Assembly (NCBI GenBank): GCA_964629505.1
Contig: CAZVQR010000019.1
Coordinates: forward strand, 1 to 12,551
Length of the DNA stretch: 12,551 nucleotides
Reading direction: 5' to 3'
DNA from: 2-02-FULL-44-35 sp964629505
GTDB lineage: Bacteria > Patescibacteriota > Minisyncoccia > Phycocordibacterales > DSPV01
Position 1 is the first letter of the stretch. Each line of letters starts with the position of its first letter. A program made the position numbers and the translations under genes. The notes beneath the pieces are model-generated. The model did not search any database and was not told where the DNA came from. It was given only the letters and a program-made list of their open reading frames with translations. Positions 1 through 7,038 of this stretch are shown here, piece by piece.

Positions 1-2
1 GA

Positions 3-431
3 ACTTCCCACACTATCAATCGCGGTTCGCAAGACATCACTATGGCTTTGGCCCAATCGCTCGGTATCACTGTAGCTGAAGCGGAAAAATTAAAACGGGA
101 CAAAGGTTTGACCGCCGAAGGCAACACCAATGTCGCTGAAGCGGCGGCGATAATTTTAAGCTATATTTTTGCCGAGGCCAATCGGGTGTTGGTCGGTTAT
201 CAACGGAAAAGCGGCAAAGTGGTGCGGCGGGTAATTTTGACCGGCGGCGGTTCAGTGTTAAAGGGGATTTTGCAATTTGCCAAGCAAAATTTGGAATCGG
301 AAGTAGAATTAGCCGACCCATTTGCCAAAGTAGATGCACCGGCGTTTCTCCAAGGCGTGCTCAAAGATGCCGGTCCCCAATTTACCGTCGCCCTAGGTGT
401 CGCCCTCCGCCGACTTCAAGAATTGGGGTAG
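3..431 (+). CDS. pilM: PilM, type IV pilus assembly ATPase-like protein (5' end missing)
   Basis: This is the C-terminal part of PilM, the actin-like (FtsA/MreB fold) cytoplasmic protein that binds the PilN tail and couples the motor side of the type IV pilus to the PilN/PilO membrane complex. The frame is open from the first bases of the window, so the gene starts upstream; the ATG at 42 is internal. Visible family features are the TSHTINRGSQDIT segment with the MALAQSLGIT helix, AEKLK, then GGGSVLKGI (phosphate-binding GGG loop) and the closing VALGVALRRL helix. It ends with TAG at 429-431, 36 bases before pilN, which fits the usual pilM-N-O order. Identification is firm; the length cannot be judged. 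Confidence 0.9.
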   Translation, partial: TSHTINRGSQDITMALAQSLGITVAEAEKLKRDKGLTAEGNTNVAEAAAIILSYIFAEANRVLVGYQRKSGKVVRRVILTGGGSVLKGILQFAKQNLESEVELADPFAKVDAPAFLQGVLKDAGPQFTVALGVALRRLQELG

Positions 432-451
432 CTTTGAGAAAACAGGAGAGG

Positions 452-457
452 TATAAT
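452..457 (+). promoter_or_regulatory. Possible -10 element (TATAAT) close to the pilN start
   Basis: A perfect TATAAT lies 10 nt before the pilN ATG. No good -35 hexamer is seen at 16-18 nt; TTGAGA at 434-439 is too close. If used, transcription would start about 3-4 nt before the ATG. An AGGAGAGG stretch at 443-450 is too far upstream to act as a ribosome binding site for 468, while GAGG at 461-464 is too near. This could be internal relief for the pil operon or chance. Confidence 0.3.
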
Positions 458-467
458 ATAGAGGAAT

Positions 468-1070
468 ATGGATAGCAAGTTTCAACAATCATTTATTCCC
501 AAAGAATCGCTGGTCGGCGGGATGAATTTTCGCGTTGGGCAAGGGCTGGGAATTTTCGCGCTGATTGCCATCGTGATTTTTCTGATTTCGGTCGGCGCTT
601 TCGGCGTGGCTTATTTTTATAAACAATCCGTTGCCAAGGAAATTTCCAAGCTGGATGTTGATTTGGCACGGACGCGGGAAATTTTCCAGCCAGCGACTAT
701 CGCCGAGTTCAAAAAATTAAGCAATCGTTTATCGGTGGCTGATAAACTACTAAATAATCACCCGGCGCTCTCGAGAGTTTTTGATGTGTTGGGAGAAGCA
801 ACGCTCCAGTCGGTTTATTTCAACAGTTTTTATCTAGCCGGCGCCGACAAAGGATTTTCTCTGGCTTTGAAAGGCGTAGCTAGAAATTTCAGTTCGGTGG
901 CTTTACAGTCGGATATTTTGGGCAAAAATCAAGCTATCAAGAATCCGATTTTTTCCAATCTTAATTTGGACCAAAAAGGCAACGTGGTCTTTGATGTTAC
1001 CGCCTCGGTCGATTCGTCGCTCTTGTCTTATAAATCTTATAAAAATAAGGTTGCGCCAATTGTTCAATGA
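468..1070 (+). CDS. pilN: PilN, type IV pilus inner-membrane alignment protein
   Basis: A 200-residue bitopic membrane protein. It begins with a short cytoplasmic stretch containing SFIPK (residues 8-12), the segment by which PilN proteins contact PilM. One hydrophobic helix follows (about 25-50, GLGIFALIAIVIFLISVGAF), then a helical, probably coiled-coil stretch (about 52-95), and a C-terminal alpha/beta domain resembling PilN/GspL periplasmic folds. The family pairs with PilO to link the cytoplasmic ring to the pilus. The position directly after pilM and the 4-base ATGA overlap with pilO support the assignment more than sequence similarity does. Sequence conservation outside the N-terminus is weak, as is usual for PilN. 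Confidence 0.85.
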   Translation: MDSKFQQSFIPKESLVGGMNFRVGQGLGIFALIAIVIFLISVGAFGVAYFYKQSVAKEISKLDVDLARTREIFQPATIAEFKKLSNRLSVADKLLNNHPALSRVFDVLGEATLQSVYFNSFYLAGADKGFSLALKGVARNFSSVALQSDILGKNQAIKNPIFSNLNLDQKGNVVFDVTASVDSSLLSYKSYKNKVAPIVQ

Positions 1071-1654
1071 AAAATATTATCTCTTTGATTTTAATAGCGG
1101 CGGCGGTTTGGATTTTTTGGAGTTATACCGACCCGATTTACAAAGAAGCCAACGGACTCAAAGAAGTTAGAGCCGATTACCAGGCTAAACTGGAGCAAGC
1201 CAACGAATTTCGGCAAAAGTATGAAAATCTTGCTCTGGCTTATCAAAGTTTTTCCGAAGCTGATGTCATCCGTCTTTCGCGATTAGTGCCTGATACGGTG
1301 GATACGGTGCGTTTGGTGATGGATGTTAGTGATATCGCCGCTAAGCAGGGTTTGCTTATTAAAAATATTAAGATTAGCGAGCCAACCAAGATTGGCGTAC
1401 CAGTGGCCGCGCCGTCAGCCGAAGGTTTAACGCCCGGAGCGATTCGTATCGGTACCAACCAGGATTTCAACAGTATTGATTTGAGTTTTTCGGTAACCGG
1501 CAGCTATGAGCGATTTGTCGCATTCCTTCAAGATTTGGAGAAAAGTTTAAGAATTTTGGATGTGACTGAAATCAAATTTGCGACGCCGACTAATTCGGTT
1601 AAAGGTAATAGTTATGATTTTGGCATAGGTCTAAGGGCTTATTGGTTAAAATAA
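1067..1654 (+). CDS. pilO: PilO, type IV pilus inner-membrane alignment protein
   Basis: A 195-residue protein with an N-terminal membrane helix (about 3-20, IISLILIAAAVWIFW), a charged coiled-coil region (about 24-62) and a C-terminal ferredoxin-like domain. The LVPDTVDTVRLVMDVSDIAAKQGL segment (73-96) and the late FVAFLQDLEKSLRILDVTEI segment match the PilO/GspM pattern. It should dimerise with PilN and align the pilus machinery across the membrane. Its start codon overlaps the pilN stop (ATGA at 1067-1070), so translation is probably coupled. There is no Shine-Dalgarno sequence nearby. Confidence is high because domain pattern and gene order agree. Confidence 0.88.
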   Translation: MKNIISLILIAAAVWIFWSYTDPIYKEANGLKEVRADYQAKLEQANEFRQKYENLALAYQSFSEADVIRLSRLVPDTVDTVRLVMDVSDIAAKQGLLIKNIKISEPTKIGVPVAAPSAEGLTPGAIRIGTNQDFNSIDLSFSVTGSYERFVAFLQDLEKSLRILDVTEIKFATPTNSVKGNSYDFGIGLRAYWLK

Positions 1655-1657
1655 TTT

Positions 1658-1960
1658 ATGTATCAGAATAAATCAAAAAAAGGCCAAAGGTTGATTATCA
1701 CTGTGGCGGTAATTGTCGCCGTTTTTATTGGTTATTCGCTGTTTTTCACCGGTAGCGCCGATGACCTGGCTTTGATTCTACCGCAGGGCATAAATCAGGA
1801 CCAAACGGCGCGCGAGTTGCTTACTTTATTCGCCGAGTTGTCGACACTCAATTTGAGCCCGACTATTTTGAGTGATCCAGCCTTTCTCTCGCTCGAGGAT
1901 TTCTCGCGGGAAATTCCCAGTGAACCGACGGGTCGCGTTAATCCGTTTGTGTCCATTTAA
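1658..1960 (+). CDS. Small PilP-like membrane protein of the pilus operon
   Basis: A 100-residue protein with a basic N-terminus, one membrane helix (about 11-30), a short polar region and a C-terminus ending GRVNPFVSI. The GRxNPF motif (92-97) resembles the KRNPF-type motif of PilP, the lipoprotein that joins PilN/PilO to the PilQ secretin in diderm bacteria. Here there is no lipobox cysteine and none of the beta domain PilP uses to bind PilQ, so only the linker-like part is present. It sits 3 nt after pilO and 18 nt before pilB, exactly in the pilP slot. Function is inferred from position and motif: probably an accessory subunit of the PilNO complex in a cell without an outer membrane. It could also be an unrelated small pilus protein. 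Confidence 0.6.
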   Translation: MYQNKSKKGQRLIITVAVIVAVFIGYSLFFTGSADDLALILPQGINQDQTARELLTLFAELSTLNLSPTILSDPAFLSLEDFSREIPSEPTGRVNPFVSI

Positions 1961-1978
1961 TTTTCATTATTTTCCCCG

Positions 1979-3700
1979 ATGGGTATTTTAGAAACATTAG
2001 TAAAAAAAAATATTATTGCCGACGAAGATGTGCCGGCCATCAAAAGAGAGCTGAAAGAATCGGGTGCCAAACTGGATGAAGTTTTGCAAAAACGCGGCGT
2101 AACGACCACGGACCTCTTGGCGATTAAGGGTGAATTTTATGGGGTGCCGGTAAAAGTTTTGGATAATCAAGGTATCCCTTTTGAAATTTTACGTTATGTG
2201 CCGGAGGAATCAGCCAGCCATTATAAATTTGCTCCTCTGAGCATTACCGACGGTGTTTTGGAAATTGGTATGGTAGAGCCGGATAACATTGAAGCGCGCG
2301 ATGCCTTGAATTTTATTTCCTCCAAAATCGGCCTGCCCTATAAAGCTTATTTAATTTCTCACGGCGATTTTGAAAAAATTGCCCAGATGTATAAAGGCTT
2401 GTCCGGCGAAGTGTCGCAAGCCTTAACTGAATTGGAAACAGAATTGGCTGGCGACCAAACGGAATTGGCGGAAACCAAAATTGAATCGGGTCCAGATGGC
2501 AAGATTAGCACAAGAATTATTGAGGACGCGCCGGTAACAAAAATTGTTGCCACCATTCTCCATTACGCGGTTGAAGGCAACGCTTCCGATATCCACATTG
2601 AACATTTAGGCGAAAAGGTGCGGGTGCGTTTCCGCGTAGACGGTGTTTTGAACACCAGTTTGCTGTTACCGCCGAAAGTCCATCCAGCGGTAGTGGCGCG
2701 AGTGAAAATTCTTTCCAATATGCGTTTGGATGAAAAACGCAAACCGCAGGATGGCCGATTCAGCGCTCGCATTAGCGGCCGCAAAATTGATTTCCGCGTT
2801 TCCACTTTTCCGGCTTATTACGGTGAAAAAGTGGTGATGAGAATTTTAGATTCGGAAAGGGGGGTCAAGAGTTTGGAATCAATGGGTTTATCCACTCGCA
2901 ATCTCCAACTGATTCGCGACGCTATTCAAAGACCTTATGGGATGATTTTGATTTCCGGTCCGACCGGTTCGGGCAAATCCACAACGCTTTACTCAATGTT
3001 GAACGAAGTGGACAAGGAAACGAAGAATGTTTTGAGTTTGGAAGACCCAGTGGAATACAATATGCCCGGTATGAGCCAGTCGCAGGTTCGGCCGGAAATC
3101 GGCTACACTTTCGCCACCGGTTTGCGCACCACTTTGCGCCAAGACCCGGACGTGATTATGGTCGGCGAGATTCGCGACAAAGAAACCGCCGGTTTAGCGA
3201 TTCAAGCGGCCTTAACGGGCCACTTGGTTTTTTCTACCATTCATACTAATAATGCCATTGGCGCCATCCCGCGCCTTTTGGATATGGGCGTTGACCCTTA
3301 CTTGATTCCACCAACTTTGATTTTAGCGATTGCCCAGCGTTTAGTGAAAACCATTTGTCCCAATTCCGGCAAACCGATTCCGGTGGAAGGCAGTATTAAG
3401 TTGATGGTGGAAAAACAGCTAGCCGATTTGCCGGCGCAATATCGTTCCCAAATTCCTATTGGCAAAGATGTGCTGGAAGCAATGCCGACAGCGGAATGTC
3501 CCAAAGGCACGCGCGGTCGGATGGCGGTGGTAGAGGTCTTGGAGATGAATCGCGATTTGGAGGCGGCGATTTTGAAAAGCGCCAGCGAAGCCGAAATGAT
3601 GAAAATCGCTCGGGCCCAAGGTATGCTGACGATGAAAGAAGACGCGCTGAGCAAAGCCTTCCGCCACGAGATTCCCTTTGAGGAGGTAAATGAGCTATAA
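1979..3700 (+). CDS. pilB: PilB, type IV pilus extension ATPase
   Basis: A 573-residue GspE/PilB-family hexameric ATPase that powers polymerisation of pilin from the cytoplasmic face of the platform protein PilC. An N-terminal MshEN-like domain (about 1-150) is followed by an acidic linker and the N2/ATPase domains. Walker A is GPTGSGKS (327-334), the Asp box is SLEDPVEY, Walker B is DPDVIMVGEIRD (389-400), and the His box is LTGHLVFSTIHTNN. DIHIE and RFRVDG motifs are also present. The C-terminal zinc region is degenerate: only C460 (ICPNSGK) and C507 (AECPKGTRGR) remain of the usual two CxxC pairs. The ATG at 1979 gives the expected family start (MGILETLVKKNII); no ribosome binding site precedes it. 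The ATPase call is secure, and PilB over PilT follows from the N-terminal domain. Confidence 0.95.
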   Translation: MGILETLVKKNIIADEDVPAIKRELKESGAKLDEVLQKRGVTTTDLLAIKGEFYGVPVKVLDNQGIPFEILRYVPEESASHYKFAPLSITDGVLEIGMVEPDNIEARDALNFISSKIGLPYKAYLISHGDFEKIAQMYKGLSGEVSQALTELETELAGDQTELAETKIESGPDGKISTRIIEDAPVTKIVATILHYAVEGNASDIHIEHLGEKVRVRFRVDGVLNTSLLLPPKVHPAVVARVKILSNMRLDEKRKPQDGRFSARISGRKIDFRVSTFPAYYGEKVVMRILDSERGVKSLESMGLSTRNLQLIRDAIQRPYGMILISGPTGSGKSTTLYSMLNEVDKETKNVLSLEDPVEYNMPGMSQSQVRPEIGYTFATGLRTTLRQDPDVIMVGEIRDKETAGLAIQAALTGHLVFSTIHTNNAIGAIPRLLDMGVDPYLIPPTLILAIAQRLVKTICPNSGKPIPVEGSIKLMVEKQLADLPAQYRSQIPIGKDVLEAMPTAECPKGTRGRMAVVEVLEMNRDLEAAILKSASEAEMMKIARAQGMLTMKEDALSKAFRHEIPFEEVNEL

Positions 3701-3701
3701 T
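3696..3701 (+). promoter_or_regulatory. Possible -10 element (TATAAT) immediately before the receiver gene
   Basis: A perfect TATAAT overlaps the pilB stop codon and lies 7 nt before the ATG at 3709, which would put the transcription start at or next to the A of the start codon. No convincing -35 hexamer is seen. The AGGAGG at 3681-3686 is 22 nt from the ATG, too far to serve as a normal ribosome binding site. The site could be chance in AT-rich DNA. Confidence 0.3.
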
Positions 3702-3708
3702 TAATAAC

Positions 3709-4113
3709 ATGGCAGAAGAAAAAAAAGAAAAGGTTTTGATAATAGATGACGACAAGTTTCTTTTGAATATGTATGCTGTTAAGTTTAAAAATCACGGTTT
3801 TGAAGTGGAAACAGCGCTGAGCGGCGCGGAAGCGTTAAGCCAGCTTCAAAACGATAAGGCTCCGGATATTATTATTTTGGACTTGATTATGCCCGGTATG
3901 GACGGCTATGAATTTATGGCGAAAATTAGGGAACAAAAATTGGCAGCGAAAGCGACGATGATTATTTTAACCAATCAAGGCCAACCGGAAGATATAGAAA
4001 AAGCCAAGAAATATAATATTCAGGGCTACATCGTTAAAGCCAGCACCATTCCATCGGAAGTGTTGGAAGAAGTAATGAAAATACACAAAAATGGATTACG
4101 CCAAAGAACTTGA
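3709..4113 (+). CDS. CheY-like single-domain response regulator
   Basis: A 134-residue stand-alone receiver domain with no output domain. All signature residues are present: acidic pocket DDD (13-15), phospho-acceptor D58 in ILDLIMPGMDG, T88 in IILTNQG, and K110 in YIVKAS. It should be phosphorylated on D58 by a histidine kinase and act through protein contact, as PilG/PilH and CheY do. It lies between the two pilus motor genes: 8 nt after pilB and overlapping the start of pilT by 23 nt. Control of the PilB/PilT balance is therefore the likely role, though this is inferred. No kinase gene is present in the window. A similar receiver between pilB and pilT may be a lineage habit. Confidence 0.93.
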   Translation: MAEEKKEKVLIIDDDKFLLNMYAVKFKNHGFEVETALSGAEALSQLQNDKAPDIIILDLIMPGMDGYEFMAKIREQKLAAKATMIILTNQGQPEDIEKAKKYNIQGYIVKASTIPSEVLEEVMKIHKNGLRQRT

Positions 4114-5152
4114 ACAATTAATCATTACCGTCATCAAAGAAGGCGGCTCTGATTTACATGTTGCCGAAGGCCGGCACCCTACCATTCGGGTAACGGGCGC
4201 GCTAATTCCGTTGTTGAAGCACAAAGTGTTGTCAAAAGATGATACTCTTGGTTTTGTCACTGAACTTTTGACATCAGAAAATAAAAAAAGATTCCTGGAA
4301 ACAAAAGAAATAGATTTTTCTTACGGTTATAAAAACGAAGCGCGGTTCCGCGGTAATGGTTACTTTCAACAGGGAGCGGTAAGTGTCGCCTTGCGTCTCA
4401 TTCCCAGAAAAATTAGGACACTGGAAGAATTGAATTTGCCGCCGCTCCTCGCCACTTTTGCTGAAAAACAACAGGGCTTTTTTTTAGTAGTTGGTCCGGT
4501 CGGGCATGGCAAGACGACGACTTTGGCGGCGCTCATTGACCTTATTAATGCTACTCGGGCGGAGCATATTATCACCATTGAAGACCCGATTGAATACATT
4601 TTTGAAGAGAAGCGTTCCATCATTGACCAACGGGAAGTGAAGATTGATACCAAGGATTTTCAAACGGCTTTGATGGCGATGTTCCGCGAGGATGTGAATA
4701 TCGCGATGATTGGCGAAATGCGCGGGCCGGAAACTATCGCTGCCGCCGTGACCGCCGCCGAAACCGGTCATTTCGTCCTTTCCACTTTACATACCAACAA
4801 TGCCGCCCAGACGATTGATAGAATCATTGATTCTTTTCCAGCTGGTCAGCAGGAGCAGATTCGTTTGCAACTGTCCGAAACTTTGACCGGTATTTTTTCT
4901 CAACGTTTAGTGCCGCGAATTTCCGGCGGTTTGGTACCGGCTTACGAATTATTAATCGCTAACAGCGCAGTGGCGAATTTAATCCGCGAAAAGCGCACTC
5001 ACGAAATTAACACCGTGATTGAAACCGGTTTAGAGCAAGGAATGATAGATATTAACCGGTCGCTGATTGACCTCGTTCGGCGCAACGAAATTACCGTCGC
5101 TGACGCCTATCGCTATACCACTAATCCAAAATCGTTGGAAAGGATGATGTAA
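4091..5152 (+). CDS. pilT: PilT, type IV pilus retraction ATPase
   Basis: A 353-residue PilT-family hexameric ATPase that depolymerises pili, giving twitching motility or DNA uptake. It has the PilT-type N-terminus (GSDLHVAEGRHPTIRVTG). Walker A is GPVGHGKT (135-142) instead of the common GPTGSGKS; the catalytic Lys and Thr are kept. The Asp box is IEDPIEY, Walker B is DVNIAMIGEMRG (201-212), the His box is ETGHFVLSTLHTNNA, and a DIIDSFP-like element follows (RIIDSFPAGQQEQIRLQLSETL). The start lies inside the receiver gene, 23 nt before its stop, so translation may be coupled. The Walker B stretch DVNIAMIGE departs from the usual DPDVILVGE but keeps the glutamate. Length matches the family. 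Confidence 0.95.
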   Translation: MDYAKELEQLIITVIKEGGSDLHVAEGRHPTIRVTGALIPLLKHKVLSKDDTLGFVTELLTSENKKRFLETKEIDFSYGYKNEARFRGNGYFQQGAVSVALRLIPRKIRTLEELNLPPLLATFAEKQQGFFLVVGPVGHGKTTTLAALIDLINATRAEHIITIEDPIEYIFEEKRSIIDQREVKIDTKDFQTALMAMFREDVNIAMIGEMRGPETIAAAVTAAETGHFVLSTLHTNNAAQTIDRIIDSFPAGQQEQIRLQLSETLTGIFSQRLVPRISGGLVPAYELLIANSAVANLIREKRTHEINTVIETGLEQGMIDINRSLIDLVRRNEITVADAYRYTTNPKSLERMM

Positions 5153-5199
5153 TTTTTGGCTTTTTGAAAAATTTTTCTGATTGTGATATCCTCAAAGGT

Positions 5200-5457
5200 A
5201 TGAAAATACGAAAAATGAAAAAATTAATAATCAGAGGCGCGGATAAATTTCCGGTAATTGTTGAAAAAGATGAAGATGGTTTTTATGTCGTGGAATGTCC
5301 ACTTTTTTCTGGTTGCTATAGCCAAGGCAAGACGCTTGATGAAGCACTCAAAAATATAAAAGAGGTGATTGAACTTTGCTTGGAGGAAAAAGCCAATAGG
5401 GAATTTATCAAGAGTTACCAACCACTCGATTTGAGTTTCCACACTGTATCGGTTTAA
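5200..5457 (+). CDS. hicB: HicB-family antitoxin (UPF0150 type)
   Basis: An 85-residue protein (from ATG 5200) with the HicB RNase-H-like partial fold: FPVIVEKDEDGFYVVECPLFSGCYSQGKTLDEALKNIKEVIEL. It would bind and neutralise the HicA mRNA interferase encoded 10 nt downstream. There is no C-terminal helix-turn-helix or ribbon-helix-helix domain, so this is the short form and self-repression through this protein is uncertain. The reading frame extends up to TTG 5164, but I prefer ATG 5200 because a weak AAAGG precedes it and the upstream 12 codons do not look conserved; ATG 5215 is also possible. A poor promoter-like pair (TTGAAA 5164-5169, GATATC 5185-5190) lies just upstream. The order is antitoxin first. 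Confidence 0.85.
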   Translation: MKIRKMKKLIIRGADKFPVIVEKDEDGFYVVECPLFSGCYSQGKTLDEALKNIKEVIELCLEEKANREFIKSYQPLDLSFHTVSV

Positions 5458-5467
5458 GTCAAACATT

Positions 5468-5692
5468 ATGCCGAGAATTCCGATTTTAAGCGGCGAAGCT
5501 ATTGTAAAAATTCTTGAAAAAATCGGTTATTTTCGAACACATCAGCGTGGCAGTCATATAAGATTGAAACACAAAGTGCGATGTGCAGTGACGGTACCGG
5601 ATTACAAAACCATCAGCAAAGGTTTATTTCGTAAAATTCTCCGCGATGCTGGATTGACGGTGGAAGAATTCATTTACTTAACGGGAAAATAA
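5468..5692 (+). CDS. hicA: HicA-family mRNA interferase toxin (YcfA type)
   Basis: A 74-residue HicA protein with a double-stranded-RNA-binding-like fold. The catalytic histidine is H30 in the QRGSHIRL motif, preceded by the typical LSGEAIVKILEKIGYF helix and followed by VTVPDY and KGLFRKILRDAGLTVEEF. Known HicA toxins cleave mRNA independently of the ribosome and are held inactive by HicB. It is 10 nt after hicB and 7 nt before pilC, so the pair is embedded between pilT and pilC of the pilus operon. The toxin looks intact, with the active-site His present and full length. The histidine usually following VP (VPxH) is a tyrosine here (VPDY), which may modulate activity. Confidence 0.9.
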   Translation: MPRIPILSGEAIVKILEKIGYFRTHQRGSHIRLKHKVRCAVTVPDYKTISKGLFRKILRDAGLTVEEFIYLTGK

Positions 5693-5699
5693 TAAAATC

Positions 5700-6908
5700 A
5701 TGCTTTTCAAATACCAAGCGATAAATCAGAACGGTCAGCCGGAGCAGGGCGACATTGAGGCGGTTAATGTGGAAGTGGCGATTTCGTCGCTCCAACGCCG
5801 CGGTTTTACTTTGTCAAAAATCGCACCGGCAGAAAGCGGCTCATTGTTCGCTAAAGACATTTCTTTTTTGAGCCGCGTGTCCAACAAGGATATCGTGATG
5901 TTGTCGCGTCAGATGTCCACGCTTTTTGAGGCCCAGGTTTCGGCTCTGCGGGTTTTCCGTTTATTGGCGGCCGAAACGGAAAAGCCGACCTTGCGCAAAA
6001 CCTTGAACACTGTCGCTGACGATTTGCAGGGCGGCAGTTCCATTGCCAAAGCGTTGGTCAGGCACCCAAAAGTTTTCTCCGAATTTTACGTTAGTATGGT
6101 CAGGGCAGGCGAGGAGGCGGGCAAGTTAGACCAAACACTTTCTTACCTCGCTGATTATTTGGACCGTTCTTATGAGGTAACTTCCAAAGCCAAGAACGCC
6201 ATGATTTATCCGGCTTTCGTCGTCGTCGTTTTCATCGGTGTGATGGTTTTGATGCTGACCAAAATTATTCCCAATATCACTCAGATTTTGAAGGAGTCAG
6301 GACAAGACATTCCGATTTACACTAAAGCGGTGATTTTTGCCAGTGATTTTTTGGTTAATTACGGCTTATTTCTTTTGTTGGGCATCATCGCCGGCGCGGC
6401 GGTGTTGTGGAAAATGACTCGGACGGTTTCAGGCCGGTTCGCGTTGTCTCAGTTCAAACTTAAAGTGCCGTATCTCGGTAATCTCTACAAAAAACTTTAT
6501 CTTTCCCGCATTGCCGACAATTTGAACACTATGCTGGCTAGCGCCATTCCAATTGTCAAGGCGTTGGAAATTACTTCTTCGGTTGTCGGCGACGAGGTTT
6601 ATAAAGAAATTATTTTGGAAGTGACCGAGCAAGTCAAAAGCGGTAGCACATTGTCAGACGCTCTCTCGCGCCACCCGGAAATTCCCAGCATTATGGTTCA
6701 GATGACTAAAGTCGGCGAAGAATCAGGCGAACTAGGTAATATTTTGAAAACTTTGGCAAAATTTTACCAACGGGAGGTTACCAACGCGGTGGATATGCTC
6801 ATTGGCATGATTGAACCGGTGATGATTATCGCCTTGGCAATCGGTGTCGGTTTTCTGTTAGCCGCGGTTTTGATGCCGATTTACAACATCGCGGGAGGAA
6901 TCCAATAA
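5700..6908 (+). CDS. pilC: PilC, type IV pilus platform (inner-membrane) protein
   Basis: A 402-residue GspF/PilC-family polytopic protein, the membrane platform on which PilB and PilT act. It starts with the typical FKYQAINQNGQPEQGDIEA. Two T2SSF domains follow (about 67-190 and 270-392), each with the family motif around FxxMVRAGEEAGKLDQTL (129-147) and MVQMTKVGEESGELGNIL (332-349). Membrane helices are near 167-190, 217-238 and 367-396, and the C-terminus LMPIYNIAGGIQ is classic. It lies 7 nt after hicA without a ribosome binding site, so expression probably depends on read-through of the operon across the hicBA pair. No hairpin terminator is seen after it. Confidence 0.95.
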   Translation: MLFKYQAINQNGQPEQGDIEAVNVEVAISSLQRRGFTLSKIAPAESGSLFAKDISFLSRVSNKDIVMLSRQMSTLFEAQVSALRVFRLLAAETEKPTLRKTLNTVADDLQGGSSIAKALVRHPKVFSEFYVSMVRAGEEAGKLDQTLSYLADYLDRSYEVTSKAKNAMIYPAFVVVVFIGVMVLMLTKIIPNITQILKESGQDIPIYTKAVIFASDFLVNYGLFLLLGIIAGAAVLWKMTRTVSGRFALSQFKLKVPYLGNLYKKLYLSRIADNLNTMLASAIPIVKALEITSSVVGDEVYKEIILEVTEQVKSGSTLSDALSRHPEIPSIMVQMTKVGEESGELGNILKTLAKFYQREVTNAVDMLIGMIEPVMIIALAIGVGFLLAAVLMPIYNIAGGIQ

Positions 6909-6929
6909 AAAATGATATCCACAGGTGGC

Positions 6930-6960
6930 TTGCTTGTATTTTTGCCAGATTTGCTATAAT
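6930..6960 (+). promoter_or_regulatory. Promoter of the first prepilin gene (extended -10)
   Basis: A perfect extended -10, TGCTATAAT, is at 6952-6960. A -35 is less clear: TTGTAT at 6934-6939 (15-nt spacer) or TTGCTT at 6930-6935 (19-nt spacer). Predicted transcription start is near 6967, leaving a leader of about 70 nt before the prepilin ATG. It is the best promoter in the pilus region and would let the major subunit be made independently of, and more abundantly than, the assembly proteins. Confidence 0.65.
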
Positions 6961-6966
6961 AAACTT

Positions 6967-7038
6967 AGTTAAACCAAGCTTTCTTGGGAAAGGGACTGGT
7001 CGAAGAAATTAATAGTTTATTATTTAATTTTTTATTCA
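6967..7038 (+). promoter_or_regulatory. 5' leader of the first prepilin mRNA
   Basis: A stretch of about 72 nt between the predicted start site and the prepilin ATG. It holds one small hairpin (CCAAG 6974-6978, loop CTTT, CTTGG 6983-6987), then a very AT-rich segment (7010-7038) directly before the ATG. No Shine-Dalgarno sequence is present. The unstructured A/U-rich segment could itself serve as the ribosome landing site, and the 5' hairpin could stabilise an abundant mRNA. Both roles are inferred. Confidence 0.3.

Noticed and set aside
3298..3795. Minus-strand open frame of 165 codons across the end of pilB and start of the receiver
   Set aside because: Low-complexity shadow translation with no recognisable domain; both sense genes are certain.
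4012..4017. Perfect TATAAT inside the receiver gene, 73 nt before pilT
   Set aside because: It lies within coding DNA with no -35 partner identified; at this base composition a few chance copies are expected in a window this size.
5164..5199. TTG start giving a 97-aa HicB
   Set aside because: The extra 12 residues do not resemble HicB, and the TTG coincides with a promoter-like TTGAAA; ATG 5200 fits family length better.
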